A stretch of DNA of 64,000 bases from Anodontia alba (taxonomy: Eukaryota; Mollusca; Bivalvia; Lucinida; Lucinidae): assembly GCA_964016985.1 (NCBI GenBank), contig OZ024823.1, forward strand, positions 28,499,216 to 28,563,215. The letters are read 5' to 3'. Below the pieces are notes generated by a model that saw only the letters and a program-made list of their open reading frames with translations, was not told the DNA's origin and searched no databases. Positions 44,723-56,027 of this stretch are shown here, piece after piece. Both the position numbers and the translations under genes were made by a program. Positions within the stretch are counted from its first letter, which is position 1, and every line of letters begins with the position of its first letter.

Positions 44723-45239
44723 TATTGTTTTTATTTTTATATATATAGAAGTTCAAAATACGTTTATATTCTTTACTGCTATCATGTAGATTTCGTTTGG
44801 TTGAGGTAGATGGGTTAAGCTTATGTATATTTTCCGCGTATGATATTTACGCCTTGTAGTTAGGCACTTAATTAGGACCGAATTATGTCTTTTTCTTTTA
44901 ATTTTGATTGCATTTTAGAATATTCTGACTAAGGTAGCTAAAGCTTTGGTTTGAGTATTCTGCAAATAAATTTGAAATTTGATTGCAAAAAGTATTAATG
45001 TGCTCAGTTTGTAATCATTTTTTGACCATTGTATAGTTGATAACTGATGAGGTGGAAAGTGTGGAAGACGTAGAAATAATAAAACAAAGAGTTACTGGAT
45101 ATAAAATCCTATGTTCAAAGCGTTTCTTATTTCATTGAATAATTTTAAGTGCTATTTTATGTTAAATGTTACACCTTCACCAGACAAGTTATAAAGGTCA
45201 AATGTAAAGGCGTCCTTAGATATGATGCACAACATACAA

Positions 45240-45425
45240 AAAAGGCCCTTATGCCATAAGCGAACAGCGAAGGTCCAGATCAACATAAGCATCCGTTGTC
45301 TGACCTGGGCATTCTCTGTTCGTTGACATTTACCACATTATCCATTGATTCTGTAAACGAGCAACGAAGGCCCAGATCAGCTTGCGCATCTTGGCTGCGT
45401 TGTATGCAAATAGCATGAGGGCCCT
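45240..45425. repeat. Degenerate GCGAACAGCGAAGG hairpins
   Basis: GCCATAAGCGAACAGCGAAG and AACGAAGGCCCAGATCAGCT; better preserved copy at 52053-52118. Confidence 0.45.
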
Positions 45426-45780
45426 TTTTGTTACCACCATTATATATATCTTTTCATTTTCTTTTTTTTTTTTTTTTCTTTGTTTTTTTTTTTCATAAAA
45501 TTACTGGAGCAACCTATGGAAGTATGTGGGTATGTCATATTTGTAGTTAGACAAAGGTACACATGTATGGGGATATAATATTATATCTCTTCCATTAGCG
45601 ACTGAAAATGTTGTTATCAACACATATTCTAATACTGTAGAAGAGTTTTCGTAACAGACGATCCGTAATCTTAAATATTTACTTACAGAACTTCAAAGAG
45701 TACTGTAGACCATATCGACGAACATTGAAGGCACTGATCAGACTGCGAATTCCTAGACTGATCTGAACCTTTGCTGTTTT

Positions 45781-46060
45781 ATCACGAAAACATACCTATA
45801 TAATTCTGACCCCCGTAAACCCCACTTGTATATAGTATTACTAGATTTTACAGGGGTACACATTATTTATCTTATTTCTGCTCAAAAACATAGATTGTGG
45901 GTACTCGTTAGAACCGTCTCGCCGAGGCGGTTCTAACGACTACCCACAATCTATGTTTTGAGCAGAAATATGAAAAATGTCAGATTTTTTATCGGAAAAC
46001 TTTAAGTTTTTTTTTGTGATGAAACTTTCAATATATTTAAATAGGCGTGTTTTCTTAATG
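45781..46060 (-). mobile_element. HP1 MITE 47 bp upstream of lectin B exon 3
   Basis: ATCACGAAAACATACC to GCGTGTTTTCTTAATG, 280 bp, with central palindrome. Confidence 0.85.
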
Positions 46061-46107
46061 TGCTTGTTAAAATGAATTTCTAAGCTCGGGCCCACACTAT
46101 ATTTCAG

Positions 46108-46287
46108 ATGCAAGATGTCCGAGGAATGATTACACTTTTATTAAAAGTCTCAACTTGTGTATTAAACTACATGCTGACACGCATTTGACCTGGGACAATG
46201 CTCGTGCAGTCTGTCAATCTGTAGGTGCGGATCTGTTGAAATTAAAAGTGGATGAATCGTTGGAGGATCTAAAAGCCATGCTTACAG
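46108..46287 (+). CDS. Lectin B exon 3: N-terminal half of CTLD
   Basis: Acceptor ATTTCAG at 46107, donor ACAG/GTTTAT at 46287/46288, 180 nt, phase 1-1. Encodes RCPRND, LNLCIKLH, WDNARAVCQ and DLLKLKVDESLEDLKAML. One codon longer than copy A between LHAD and WDN. Open throughout. An HP1 MITE ends 47 bp upstream. Confidence 0.72.
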
Positions 46288-46585
46288 GTTTATTACTGCA
46301 TTACCGTACTTCAGGGGCAGATCCAGAGGCGGTTCGCGGGGTTCAGGTGAACCCCCTTCCCACCCTCCACCCCCACCTCCTTACTCCCATTGACTCAAAC
46401 GTTCATGTTAAGAGAAGTTTTGGATAAAATGGGTAAATTCACATATTTTACTCTTTACCTTATACGTCTCCTTAATTTCAATGTCCATTTTATTACCTGC
46501 AAATATGTCTTAACTTGCTAAATAAGTGACAAACAGTGTAGGCTCTGATCAGATGTTGCGTTCTGTGGCATTTGATCTGGGTCTA

Positions 46586-48684
46586 ATAATAATAATTCGT
46601 CTGTCATTACTGACAATAACCAATCTTAATCACATGCGAGAAATGCTACTGTTTGTGTGTTCTAAGATGGCTGATTAGACCAATTCTAGCTCTAAACTGT
46701 CTGTTGCAGATGGAACAACAGAGGTCAGAGCAAGACAGCTCTGTTTGTGATGCCTTAGCTCTGGCTTTGCGCTGTGCACGTTTCTGCTCGGCTTCGCTGA
46801 TTCTTTTTGTCTTATATTCACTAGCACCTCTTCTGATGAGGCCTCGTCACTGTGCAATTTGTTCCCACGACTCTGTTGGTATGTTGAAATCCTTGAGGGA
46901 TGCTTTGAGGGTGTCTTCGTATCGTTTCTTCTGACCACCATGGGAGCGTTTGCCCATTTCTAGTTCTCCCTTGAGGATTTTCTTTGGCAAAAGTTCCTCA
47001 TGCATCCTTGTAAAATGGCCTGTTCATCTTAACTGTGCCAGTTTCAGAAGAGTATGTACACTCTGCATCCCTGCCCTTTTCAGGACTTCTGTGTCTGGAA
47101 TCCTGTCTTGCCACTTAATCTTTAAAAGTTTTCTAAGGCAGCTTGTATGGAAGTGGTTCAGTCTTTTGGCATGCCGTTGGTAAACTGTCCACGTTTCTCA
47201 GGCACACAATAGTGTTGGCATCTCCACAGCTTTGTAGACTTTCAGCTTTGTGTCAAGCCTGATTCCACTTCGATCCCAAACACTACCACGTAGTCGGCCA
47301 AATGCTGCACTAGCTTTGGCAATCCTGGCATTGATTTCATCATCAATGTGCACGACTCTTGAAAATGTGCTTCCAAGGTAGGTGAACTTGTCTACCACTT
47401 GCAATCTTTGACCTTTCACTGTAATGGTGGGCTCCTTGTAAGGCTTGTCCGGTGCTGGTTGATAAACCACCTCGGTCTTTTTTATGCTGATTGTGAGTCA
47501 GATACTTGATCTACACCTTTTTACATCTTCTCTTCTGCCGGAGCACCCTCTGCCATGTCATCAGCAAAGAGGAACTCGTCTAGCACCTCTGTCAGCACAT
47601 TGGACGACTTTCAACCTTCTTAGGTTGAAAAACTTCCCATCAAAGCGATACCTAATAAGTATACCATTGTCACCATCCTGGAAAACAGCTGTGAGCATGG
47701 CAGAGAACATCATGGTAAACAGAGTTGGGGCTAGTATGACGTACACAGCCTTGCTTGAAACCATTTGTCACAGGAAATGGATCAGCAAACTCACCATCGT
47801 TTAGGACCCGTGCAAGAATACCATCGTGTAACTGCCTCACCATTGCTATGAAATTGGTCGGACAGCCAAACTTCGCATTAATTTCCAAAGACCCTCACGA
47901 TTGTATCAAATGCTTTGGTAAGGTCAACAAAGGTCATGTAGAGGACAATATTCTGTTCCTGGCATTTCTCTTGAAGCTGCCTTGTTGTGAAGATCATGTC
48001 AATTGTTCCTCTGTCCTTTCTGAATCCCGACTGGCTTTCTGTTAGAAGCCCTGCCAGCTCAAGGTGTTCATTCAGTCGGTTAAGTAGAACTCTTGCTCAA
48101 GGACCTTCCCAGTAATTGACAGTAAAGAGATGCCACGATGATTATCACACAACTGAGGATTCCCTTTCCGTTTGAATAGGTGGATAATTGACGTATCCTT
48201 GAATTCTCGAGAGATGGCTTCTTTTCTCCACATAATGTGAAATAACTTCTTTGCAACTGGAGTTCCTCCTGCTTTGTAGGTCTCAGCAGGTATTGCATCT
48301 GATCCTGGAGCCTTGCCAGATGACAGAAGTTTTATTGCTTACACTTTTTCAGACGGTTGGGAACTCGTCAAGCAGGAGATTACATTCCACCTGTGGTAGT
48401 CTGTTGATAGCGTCATCATTGATAGATGATGGCCGATTAAGAACACTATCAAAGTGCTCAGCCCATCTTTTCAAGATCTCTCTTTGTCAGTCAGAAGACT
48501 AGTTTGAGACTGAGGTCTGAGGACCATAAACTGTCTTTAGCGCATCAAAGAACTTCTTCATATCCTTTCTATCTGCAAAGGACTGAATTTCATCAGCCTT
48601 ACTGCTATGCCAAGAGTCTTGCATATCTCTGGGCCTAGTCTGGACTGTCTTGCATATATTTGAATATGCCGCCTTATTGGATAC
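46586..48684 (-). mobile_element. Decayed LINE inserted in a hairpin repeat, 13-bp TSD
   Basis: 2099 bp on the minus strand, flanked by TGATCTGGGTCTA at 46573-46585 and 48685-48697. Fragments in order: KKFFDALKTVYGPQTS-like (48540), KFGCPTNFIAMVRQLHDGIL and TNGFKQGCV (47880-47740), LFTMMFSAMLTAVFQD (47710), EFLFADDMAEG (~47570, RT catalytic box), FTYLGSTFSRVVHIDDEINA and SAAFGRLRGSVWDRSGIRLD (47400-47240), then a C-terminal region. Several frameshifts and stops. The tail is (ATT)n, not poly-A. Related to the copy at 21297-22061. Confidence 0.85.
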
Positions 48685-48925
48685 TGATCTGGGTCTACAC
48701 TGTTTCCAAATGCATAGAATAAGAATTATAATTGGATTAAAATCGACCCTTTAGAAATTTTCAGCATCCCTATTACATAATTCTGGATCCGCCCTTGTAT
48801 TTACCCTAAACGTTTGAACCACACATATCTTCAAATTTGAACAAGTTTTTTTTTACTATCCTGCTGATGTGTCTAAAGCGCTGACTGACTAATAAACAGT
48901 ATCAACAAAAGGTCTAAATATATTC

Positions 48926-49138
48926 TTACCCTTGTCATGCTGACTAAATTAAGATGACACGCGCACTTCCAATTGTAAGCCAATCAGATTGCTTGATCTA
49001 GATTGTTGATACAAACTGGCATCCTTAATGGCAAACAGTGCAGATCCAGATCAGTTGGCTTCTGAAGAAGCCAACTGATCTGGATCTACTCTGTTTGCAA
49101 AGGCAGGGTGTATCCGGATTCAGCAGGACTAGGGCTAA
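48926..49138 (+). mobile_element. HP3 MITE
   Basis: TTACCCTTGTCATGCTGA to TTCAGCAGGACTAGGGCTAA; hairpin 49030-49098 centred on GTTGGCTTCTGAAGAAGCCAAC-like arms. Confidence 0.75.
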
Positions 49139-49867
49139 GCCACCTGTGCGCGCTCTGATGAGACATTCTCGTCTAAGCATTCGTAGTTTGCATATAGGGA
49201 CAGACTTAATCATGATACGGCTAAAAAAACGATACACTTGTCAAGATTTGCGCCATTGTTTACTAGGGAGAAAATTGTTGCGACTTCCTGTTTGCTTTTA
49301 CATTCAACAATCCCCTTCAGAAAGCGCATCTGCCCTAAAAGGAAAGAAATTACCTCCGATACGAGCATTGATTTGTTTTTACTTTTGAGTAGGCGCCCTT
49401 TAAAGCCTAGTGATCAAAATAAAAATATGCTCAAGAATTACAAACTATTAAAATTGCACCTGCTGATCTTTTACTCTAGCAATAAAAATATATTTCTAAC
49501 CAAAACAATCAAAATACCATGCATGATTATCTGATTGTCGTCTATTGGGATGTCAATTTTCATGAGGCTAGCCTCAAGTCTTTTTGAAATATCGCCTGAT
49601 CCACATGTTTAGACGAAAGAACGGACGAAGAGATAGACATGAGGTAAATCTAAAGTCCTCACCGGTAACAACTAGTAAATAGATTTTAAAGGGAATGACC
49701 CTTGGGAATACACACAAAACTGAAAACAGCTGAAGTGTCAAGTTTTCTGGGCCAGACTAGATAATTTCATCTAATGTGACCTCCTCAGTGACTCTCATCT
49801 AAATTAAAAAAAAAAAAACAAAAAAAAAACTGCCGGAATGGGAGGACCAGAAGTGTTAAATGCACTA

Positions 49868-50209
49868 CAATCGAATCTCAAAGACTCGAACATCTTTGGA
49901 ACCATGGAAATTAGTTCGAGATATGGATAGCTCGAGCTATTGAGGGTTAACGCCAGGTCATGAAGCAAATGGTGATAATTTAGGGATTGTTTTTCGATAT
50001 TCTAGACAATAATGGTATGTTTAGTGTGCTTATTAGAATCGCCTCAATGAGGCGATTCTAATGAGTATACACAACATACAATTTGATAATATAAGAAAAT
50101 TTCCTCAGATATTTGTTTTCTTGAGCTGTCGGAAGAATTTCATAGGGACTCAAAACGAATAAGCCATAGTAAACGAGCCATTGGTGTTCGAGCTATTGAG
50201 GATCGACTA
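49868..50209. mobile_element. pogo/Tigger-like MITE, long copy
   Basis: CAATCGAATCTC-AA-GACTCGAACATC pairs with GTTCGAGCTATTGAGGATCG at the right, next to TA. The interior holds the hairpin TTAGAATCGCCTC/GAGGCGATTCTAA. A shorter copy is at 54491-54709. Confidence 0.6.
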
Positions 50210-50219
50210 TATATATATA

Positions 50220-51789
50220 CTACTCAAAGTTTGCTAAGGATCACTTTTTTGACGTCAGATATTTTGTTCATATTACCACCATATATAATCAAATTGCTAC
50301 TAAAGGTAAATCGATGTTCGGGCCTCATAAACGTGTAATGCAGTTATTGATTTGACATGTACATTTTGCAAGAGAAGCATGGGAAGAGGCCTACCCGTGA
50401 AAATCGTTGATTTATGGGCATTTGTCTTCATGTACATGTGTACCTGAAACAAGGTTTTGCTTGTGTTATCGTCAAATTTTGATCGAATTTAACGTAAGGT
50501 ATGTCAGACCGACAAGTTAGGCGTAGTCTAAGCGAAGAAGAGATGAATAGGGGCATTGGAATGCTTGAGGCTGGGTTGTCACAGAGGGAGGTTGCTCGTG
50601 TTCTTGGGGTGTCCCAGAGCGTTGTCTCAAGACTGTGGACTCGATTTCATTTGACTGGAAACGTTGCATCAGCACGCCGGATGTCGTGAACGCTCAACAA
50701 CTCGAGCTCAAGACCGATTTATCGCTCTACAAGCCCGACGTCACCGGTTCAACAACGCAACAACGTTACGTAGCGATTTGCAGAACGCTACCGGCGTTCG
50801 TTTAAGTACGCAGACCATTAGAAATCGGTTGCATGAAGCTGGCTTGAGGTCACGACGACCTGCAATACGCATCCCATTGACAGGACACCATGTTCAGGAG
50901 CGTTTAGAATGGGCACGAGATCATGTTACATGGGCCCTTAATGACTGGACCCCCATTCTTTTCACTGATGAGTCCAGGTTTTGTGTGGACTTCACTGACA
51001 GGCGGGCTAGGGTCTGGAGGATGCGAAATGAACGTTTTGCTGAAGTTTGTTTTGCAGAGCATGATCGCTATGGCGGGGGTTCAGTTATGGTGTGGGCGGG
51101 AATTAGCGCTCAGGGGAAAACGGACCTGCACGTCATCGATAACGGCACACTGACGGCAGAGAGGTACGTCAATGAAATTTTGGATGTTCACGTTCGCCCA
51201 TATGCAGGTGCTATAGGTCCTGATTTCATTCTGATGGATGATAATGCCCGTGCACATAGGGCCCGAATCACCAACTGGTACCTTGAGCAAGCTGCAATTG
51301 TGCGATTGGATTGGCCAGCGAAATCCCCTGATTTAAATCCCATAGAACATGCATGGGATATGCTGCAGAAAGCCATTTCTTCTCGCCAGGTCCAACCAGC
51401 AACTGTCCGGGAGCTCAGAGAGGCTCTCATTGAGGATTGGTCCAGCTTCCTCAGCATAAGCTCCGTAGACATCGGTAGCATGCAACGGCGATGTCAGGCC
51501 GTAATCAATGCCCACGGGCACCATACACGCTATTAACTAAGCTAAAACTCACATAGTGATTTTCCTGATTTTCCGATGTCCGCCAGCAATCCTAAAAATG
51601 TTGATTTTCGACCCTTACGTTCCATCCGCCATATTCACGCATCAATGAACACTTACTTGGCCATTACTTTATTAAAAATGAATTCTTAAATGAATAACGC
51701 TTCCAAAAATGATCTAATTTCTCATGTCGTTTCAATCTATTAAAAGTAGTCGACATTATAAAATGTGATCCTTAGCAAACTTTGAGTGG
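50220..51789 (+). mobile_element. Tc1-like DNA transposon, near complete
   Basis: 1570 bp. Terminal repeats CTACTCAAAGTTTGCTAAGG / CCTTAGCAAACTTTGAGTGG with AT... continuing through GATCAC, flanked by TA at 50218 and 51790. One transposase ORF in two frames (50501-50689 and 50664-51536). Inserted in a (TA)n stretch directly after a pogo-like MITE in lectin B intron 3. Terminal repeats differ at one base in 25, so it is recent. Confidence 0.85.
50501..51536 (+). pseudogene. Tc1-family transposase (DD34E) with one frameshift
   Basis: Starts MSDRQVRRSLSEEEMNRGIG with a helix-turn-helix (REVARVLGVSQSVVSRLW). The frame moves by +1 between 50664 and 50689 and then continues to the TAA at 51536. 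Catalytic residues: D in FTDESRF, D in LMDDNARAH, E in DLNPIEHAW, with 34 residues between the second D and E, the Tc1-type spacing. The catalytic part is open. It would cut and paste the element at TA sites; the frameshift should inactivate it unless it is a sequencing error. Confidence 0.85.
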
Positions 51790-51792
51790 TAT

Positions 51793-51913
51793 ATAGTAAA
51801 GTACTTAGAGACGTTTTGCGGTCGCGACACGACACTAACACCAGCTGTGGTGATTATAAATAGAGTTTAAAAGGGGTGACCATTTAGAGCATTTAACACA
51901 CACAAACACACAC

Positions 51914-51962
<49 letters not shown>

Positions 51963-52390
51963 TAAAATTCAATTACAATTGACTGTCATCAAAAGTGAGA
52001 ATACAGTATGCTATATGGGCCGTAGTCTGAGAAAAGGGACCTTAGAACATATGCGAACAGCAAAGATCCAGACCAGCCTGCGCATCTGCGCAGTCTGGTC
52101 AGGATCTTTGCGGTTCGCCTACAGAATATAATGAAGATAGAGGATCACTAGCGATGATCTTGAGTCTATGCGTGGCTGTGCAAACTGGTCTGGGGCTTTG
52201 CCATTCGTAAATATCCTCAGGGCCTTTTAGTGAGCCGGCGGCCCGTATACTTTTATTTCCTGCTTATGTCTATGTCATTATTGACATCAAGATTTTATTT
52301 ACTATATCTTATTCGTATTCTTGATATGCCATAAGACCCGTTGAAGTGTGAAAATTTCAGTTCTTAGTTGCCCCTTCGTTTTGTTTGTAG
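51793..52390. other. (CA)n tract, GCGAACAGC hairpin, no gene
   Basis: (CA)n at 51896-51960. Hairpin at 52053-52118 with arms GCGAACAGCAAAGATCCAGA and complement, followed by a degenerate second copy to 52235. Confidence 0.65.
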
Positions 52391-52599
52391 AATATATTTA
52401 TTGGGTTGGCGGCAGGCAAGTGCCAGGGGAGGAAGATAGTTGGTTTTGGATCGACGACACGGCCATGGACACCAATGTATGGATTCCTGGAGAACCAAAC
52501 GATGTTTGGGAACAGTGCGCAGAGATAAAGATTGATTCAATGCGGCTAAATGACGAATTCTGCTCATCCGAAAGAGCCTTTGTCTGCGAGATTGTTTAG
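52391..52599 (+). CDS. Lectin B exon 4: C-terminal half of CTLD
   Basis: Acceptor TTGTTTGTAG at 52390. Same 209-nt length as copy A. Carries YWVGGR, GEPND, EQC, RLNDEFC and FVCEIV, then TAG. All CTLD cysteines and the EPN/LND pair are kept, so this exon shows no decay despite the upstream nonsense codon. No AATAAA is seen in the first ~100 bp after the stop, unlike copy A. Confidence 0.75.
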
Positions 52600-52669
52600 C
52601 AAATGGACCAGCTGAAGTCTTGAATATCTGATACCATTATTAGCCTTAATATTCGGACATAATATCTGA

Positions 52670-53345
52670 GCAAAACAGTGTAGTCCCAGTGTAGCCCTAC
52701 GGGACAGGACCTGTCTGATCAGTGTCTGCACTGTTTGACATTCGTCAAGCAGTTTTTGGGGTTCATCACTCGACAGTTATATCAGTTTGTTTAATTAATT
52801 AACCAGTTTACGTCGAATGAACTCGTCTACCTCAACTCTTTGGACAGGCCCATTTCTTATATAAGGAGTATCTGGTTAGTTTTTATTATTAATATCTTTT
52901 ACAGAAATTACTTTACTAGATTCTGCGACGTCTGATCTGGGTCTTCACTGTTTGCTAATGTTCCTATTATGGGATATCATGCATAAACCCAGCGGGAACA
53001 CAACGTTGAAACAACGTCGATTCAACGTTGATTCAACGTGGACGTTTAATCAACGTTGAATCGACATTGTTTCAACGTTGTGTGTCTGCTGGAAATTGGT
53101 TTAGGATGCCGTATTTACCCTAACTATTTGGGATACCTAAAACAACTTACCATAAGTGTCCTAAAATTTGAAAAAGTCAATTTGACTACTAGTTCGTGTG
53201 TCTAAAAAGTACTGGCCCGTAGTGGTGAATGTATGGCAAACAGAGTACATTTTGATCAGATGTCGTGTTATGCCTATGGAGTTTAATTTGGGTTTACACT
53301 GTTTGCCATACCTGTCTTGTCCCATTACTTAGAGTAGATATACTA
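52670..53345. repeat. Cluster of short hairpins
   Basis: AACAGTGTAGTCCCAG-type hairpin (52676-52740), CAACGTTG palindrome (52986-53093), and a GGCAAACAGAGTACATTTTG / TTTACACTGTTTGCC hairpin (53233-53312). Confidence 0.55.
52986..53093. mobile_element. CAACGTTG palindromic MITE
   Basis: CCCAGCGGGAACACAACGTT to CAACGTTGTGTGTCTGCTGG, built of TTGATTCAACGT repeats. Copies at 53861-53940 and 54087-54192. Confidence 0.7.
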
Positions 53346-53860
53346 AGTGTAATACGGGATATGGTTGTCCGATTTTAGGAGAAAATCGGTAACAGACATA
53401 GATTAACTTGAATTATGAACACAGCTGTTTGAAAACGAGCCCTAGATTATGGGTCGCGGCAAGCAAAAATCTCCCTTCGAGCATGCGCAAAATGCACAGA
53501 TTCAAACCATCCTATCGTGTACATTCGCGAAGTACCATCCGGGGCTTTGCTCTCCATTCATACATTCTGTAGTATCCTATGTTTCTAATAGCGGACATCA
53601 AAGGCCCTGATCAGCTGCGCATCTGCGCAGTCTGTGCCTTCACTGTCACACGAAACTCGAAGGCATATTTTCACTTGGTGGGGCTCATATCTACATATAT
53701 ACTAAACAATGATGAATCCAGGATAAGAAGGAACAGAACGAAGGAACTTATCTCTTTCATATTTAAAGCAAATGGTTACACTTTCATCGGACACCGCTAC
53801 TAAATTTTTTTTTTTTTTTCCTCTTTTCTGAAAAAATGTTATAATCTTAAAGGAAATAAT
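53345..53860. other. No recognised gene
   Basis: A degenerate CTGCGCATCTGCGCAGTCTG hairpin core at 53600-53650; otherwise AT-rich. Confidence 0.45.
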
Positions 53861-53940
53861 CCAGCGAGCACACAACGTCGATGCAACGTTGATTCAACGT
53901 TCAATCTACATTGTTTCAATGTTAAGTGCATACTGGGAAA
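53861..53940. mobile_element. CAACGTTG palindromic MITE, short
   Basis: CCAGCGAGCACACAACGTCG to GTGCATACTGGG. Confidence 0.6.
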
Positions 53941-54084
53941 TTTCTCCTCTTGGGAACAAATTCTTTCCTTTATATACTACACTTTATATTTTATAATTTC
54001 CTTTGTATGTGTGGCATTTGTTTTTGTATATACACATAATTGTTTGATTAATAATGCAGTTTGATTCGTAAGGCTAAGGCAAAC

Positions 54085-54192
54085 CCCCGCGGGCACACAG
54101 TGTTGAGACAACGTCGTATCACCGTCGATGCAACGTCATGACGTTGCATCGACGTTGATGCGACGTTGTATAAACGTCATTTGCCCGCTGGG
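54085..54192. mobile_element. CAACGTTG palindromic MITE
   Basis: CCCGCGGGCACACAGTGTTG to GCCCGCTGGG with centre GCAACGTCATGACGTTGC; AC on both sides. Confidence 0.7.
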
Positions 54193-54490
54193 ACGATGCC
54201 TTTATTTCTTTTCCATGATGCGAAGCATATTTGGAATGAACAGGTGGTCACGATATGAGTCACAGTGTCAGAAAATGTACGTTCGAACATATACGCCCTG
54301 CGTAGATTCAGATCAGCCTCATTTGTCTCCTGACCTGGCTATGATTAACCTTTAGTGGCTCGAACTACCCATGTCTAGAACAAATTTCATGGTTCTAAAG
54401 CTATTCGAGCAATTGTAGTCTGACTGTAAGACGCTAGTCCATCTATGTGTGGACTACTCCTCTTCCGTATGAAGTCAGTACACTAAAATA

Positions 54491-54709
54491 CAGTCGAACC
54501 TCAATGGCTCGAACATCTTTGGGACCATGGAAATTCGTTCGAGACATGGGTAGTTCGATCCACTGAGGGTTAATCATGGCACCAGTTCAGGAAGCAAATA
54601 GCGATAAGTTTGGGAAATCTTTTCGATTTTCTACACAACGATTGTATGTTGAGTGTACTCATTAGAATCGCCTCGATGATGCCGTGTTCGAGCCATTGAA
54701 GTTATACTG
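54491..54709. mobile_element. pogo/Tigger-like MITE, short copy
   Basis: TA-CAGTCGAACCTCAATGGCTC to GAGCCATTGAAGTTATACTG-TA. Ends CAGT...ACTG next to TA are typical of pogo-like elements. Internal hairpin half TTAGAATCGCCTC remains; the other half is deleted. Confidence 0.7.
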
Positions 54710-54771
54710 TACCAGCATTTATTAAACTGGTTTAACTCTTTCACTGCCATAGGCGATAATAATAGGCTTTT

Positions 54772-54837
54772 GCAAACAGAATAGATCCAGATGAGACGGC
54801 TCAAATGAGCCGTCTCATCTGGATCTACGCTGTTTGA
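54772..54837. repeat. Hairpin (GAGACGGCTC type)
   Basis: GATCCAGATGAGACGGCTCA pairs with its complement; no bulge over ~28 bp. Confidence 0.75.
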
Positions 54838-54984
54838 CATTCAGTCTTTCAACTTTCCGTATAAACTTCTTTTCAAGCGATAGTTTTTTTGAAAAAGAAA
54901 AGCAGATGACAAATGTCGCCTGATATTTTGCGCCGAAAGATTTAAGCCGCTAGAAGTTTTCATACTGACTGTTCCAAGGCGGTT

Positions 54985-55293
54985 CCTTTTTTTTTTGGAG
55001 GTTTTACGGCCCAGTCAACCCAATGGGGTCATGTCGAGCGCGGTCAGTTTACCTAACCACACGTTTACTGGGCAGGCTTAGTCCTCTAAGCGGTTAACCA
55101 GTATTGTGCACATTCTTTCGCCAGAAACTGACAACTGCCCTTCTTGAATCAGTGGAAGGGAGAGAATGACCGTAGAAAATATTTCATGATCAATATCCAC
55201 GAAAGAATATTGCCGACTTCGGCGGGAGTTGAACCCGCGACCTCCTGGTCTCCAGTCGGACGGCGCATCCAACTGAGCCACCGAGGCCGGCAA
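54985..55293 (-). mobile_element. tRNA-derived SINE with 10-bp target duplication
   Basis: Flanked by CAAGGCGGTT at 54975-54984 and 55294-55303. On the minus strand: head GCCTCGGTGGCTCAGTTGGA (A box), GCGGGTTCAACTCCCGC (B box), body TTCAAGAAGGGCAGTTGTCA, tail with CGCTCGACATGACCCCATTG and a poly-A end (T run 54987-54996). It is inserted in an R1-type repeat. The tRNA-like part is not a working tRNA gene. Confidence 0.8.
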
Positions 55294-55449
55294 CAAGGCG
55301 GTTGCTCTGATTGCCGGTCTTTGTTTGTGCGTCTGTGGTTTCATATTTGGAGTTTGTTCTGTCATGATTTGTTCCTCATCTCTCCTTCTTCTGGTGCCTT
55401 GAAAAAAGCTATGCTTCGGTGATTGTGGCATTTTCTGGTCTGGGCATCT

Positions 55450-56020
55450 TTACTTATAATTTGTCCATAGATTTATAACGGAAAACTGTTTTTCCAAATG
55501 ATAGAGACTTCATTTTTATGAGACTGCGCTTGAATGCCAAAACCTCTCGATTTTGATCTTGTCAGAGCTTCGTGAAACTTGCAGATAGCCAGGATAGCCA
55601 CTAAAACTTGGCTTAACTTGCATTTAGGCTGGATTTGAATATTCAGTTTGGAGTACTTTCCCTTGATTCACAGAAAATTCCAGTAGTCCGATTGATAAGT
55701 AGGTAACCAGGATATGCATTAAGACTCGGAGGAGTCAGAAGTCTTATTAGGTCAGACTGTTTATTTTGGAGTTACTTGCTCTTGAGTACAAAATAGCCTG
55801 TGTTTGACCTTTTCCGATCGTTTTGTATCTCCTTCATTGTTGATTAGATCTTAAACTTAAAGGTATTCAACAGAGGCATACCCTCTGGGGCAAGTTCAAA
55901 TTTGAACGAGATGGGATTATTCGCTTTTGAGTTACTTGCCCTTAAGTGCGAAAACGTCCATGTTTGAGCAGTGTTTGGTTGATATATTTCATGTATTGCA
56001 GTTTATTTATGAAATAGTGC
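55450..56020. repeat. Decayed ~130-bp tandem repeat TR5, part 1
   Basis: Recurring phrases AAACTTGCAGATAGCCAGGA, GAGTTACTTGCCCTTGA and TTTGAATTTG-type blocks. Continues at 56925-57230 and 59270-61140. Confidence 0.5.
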
Positions 56021-56027
56021 TATAATC

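Larger units (their letters stand above)
39153..46107 (+). other. Lectin B intron 2
   Basis: 6955 bp, GTAAGA...ATTTCAG. Start aligns with lectin A intron 2 (GGTTGCCA-GGCT, TTTGTATTGCATCCC). Contains R1, TR4, nested LINEs and HP1. 44725-45240 and 45430-45700 show nothing recognised beyond a T run. Confidence 0.7.
46288..52390 (+). other. Lectin B intron 3
   Basis: 6103 bp, GTTTAT...TTTGTAG. Contains a decayed LINE, HP3, a pogo-like MITE, a Tc1-like transposon and a CA tract. 49140-49860 shows nothing recognised. Confidence 0.7.

Noticed and set aside
47484..48502. Plus-strand open frames across the LINE
   Set aside because: Shadows of the minus-strand reverse-transcriptase fragments.
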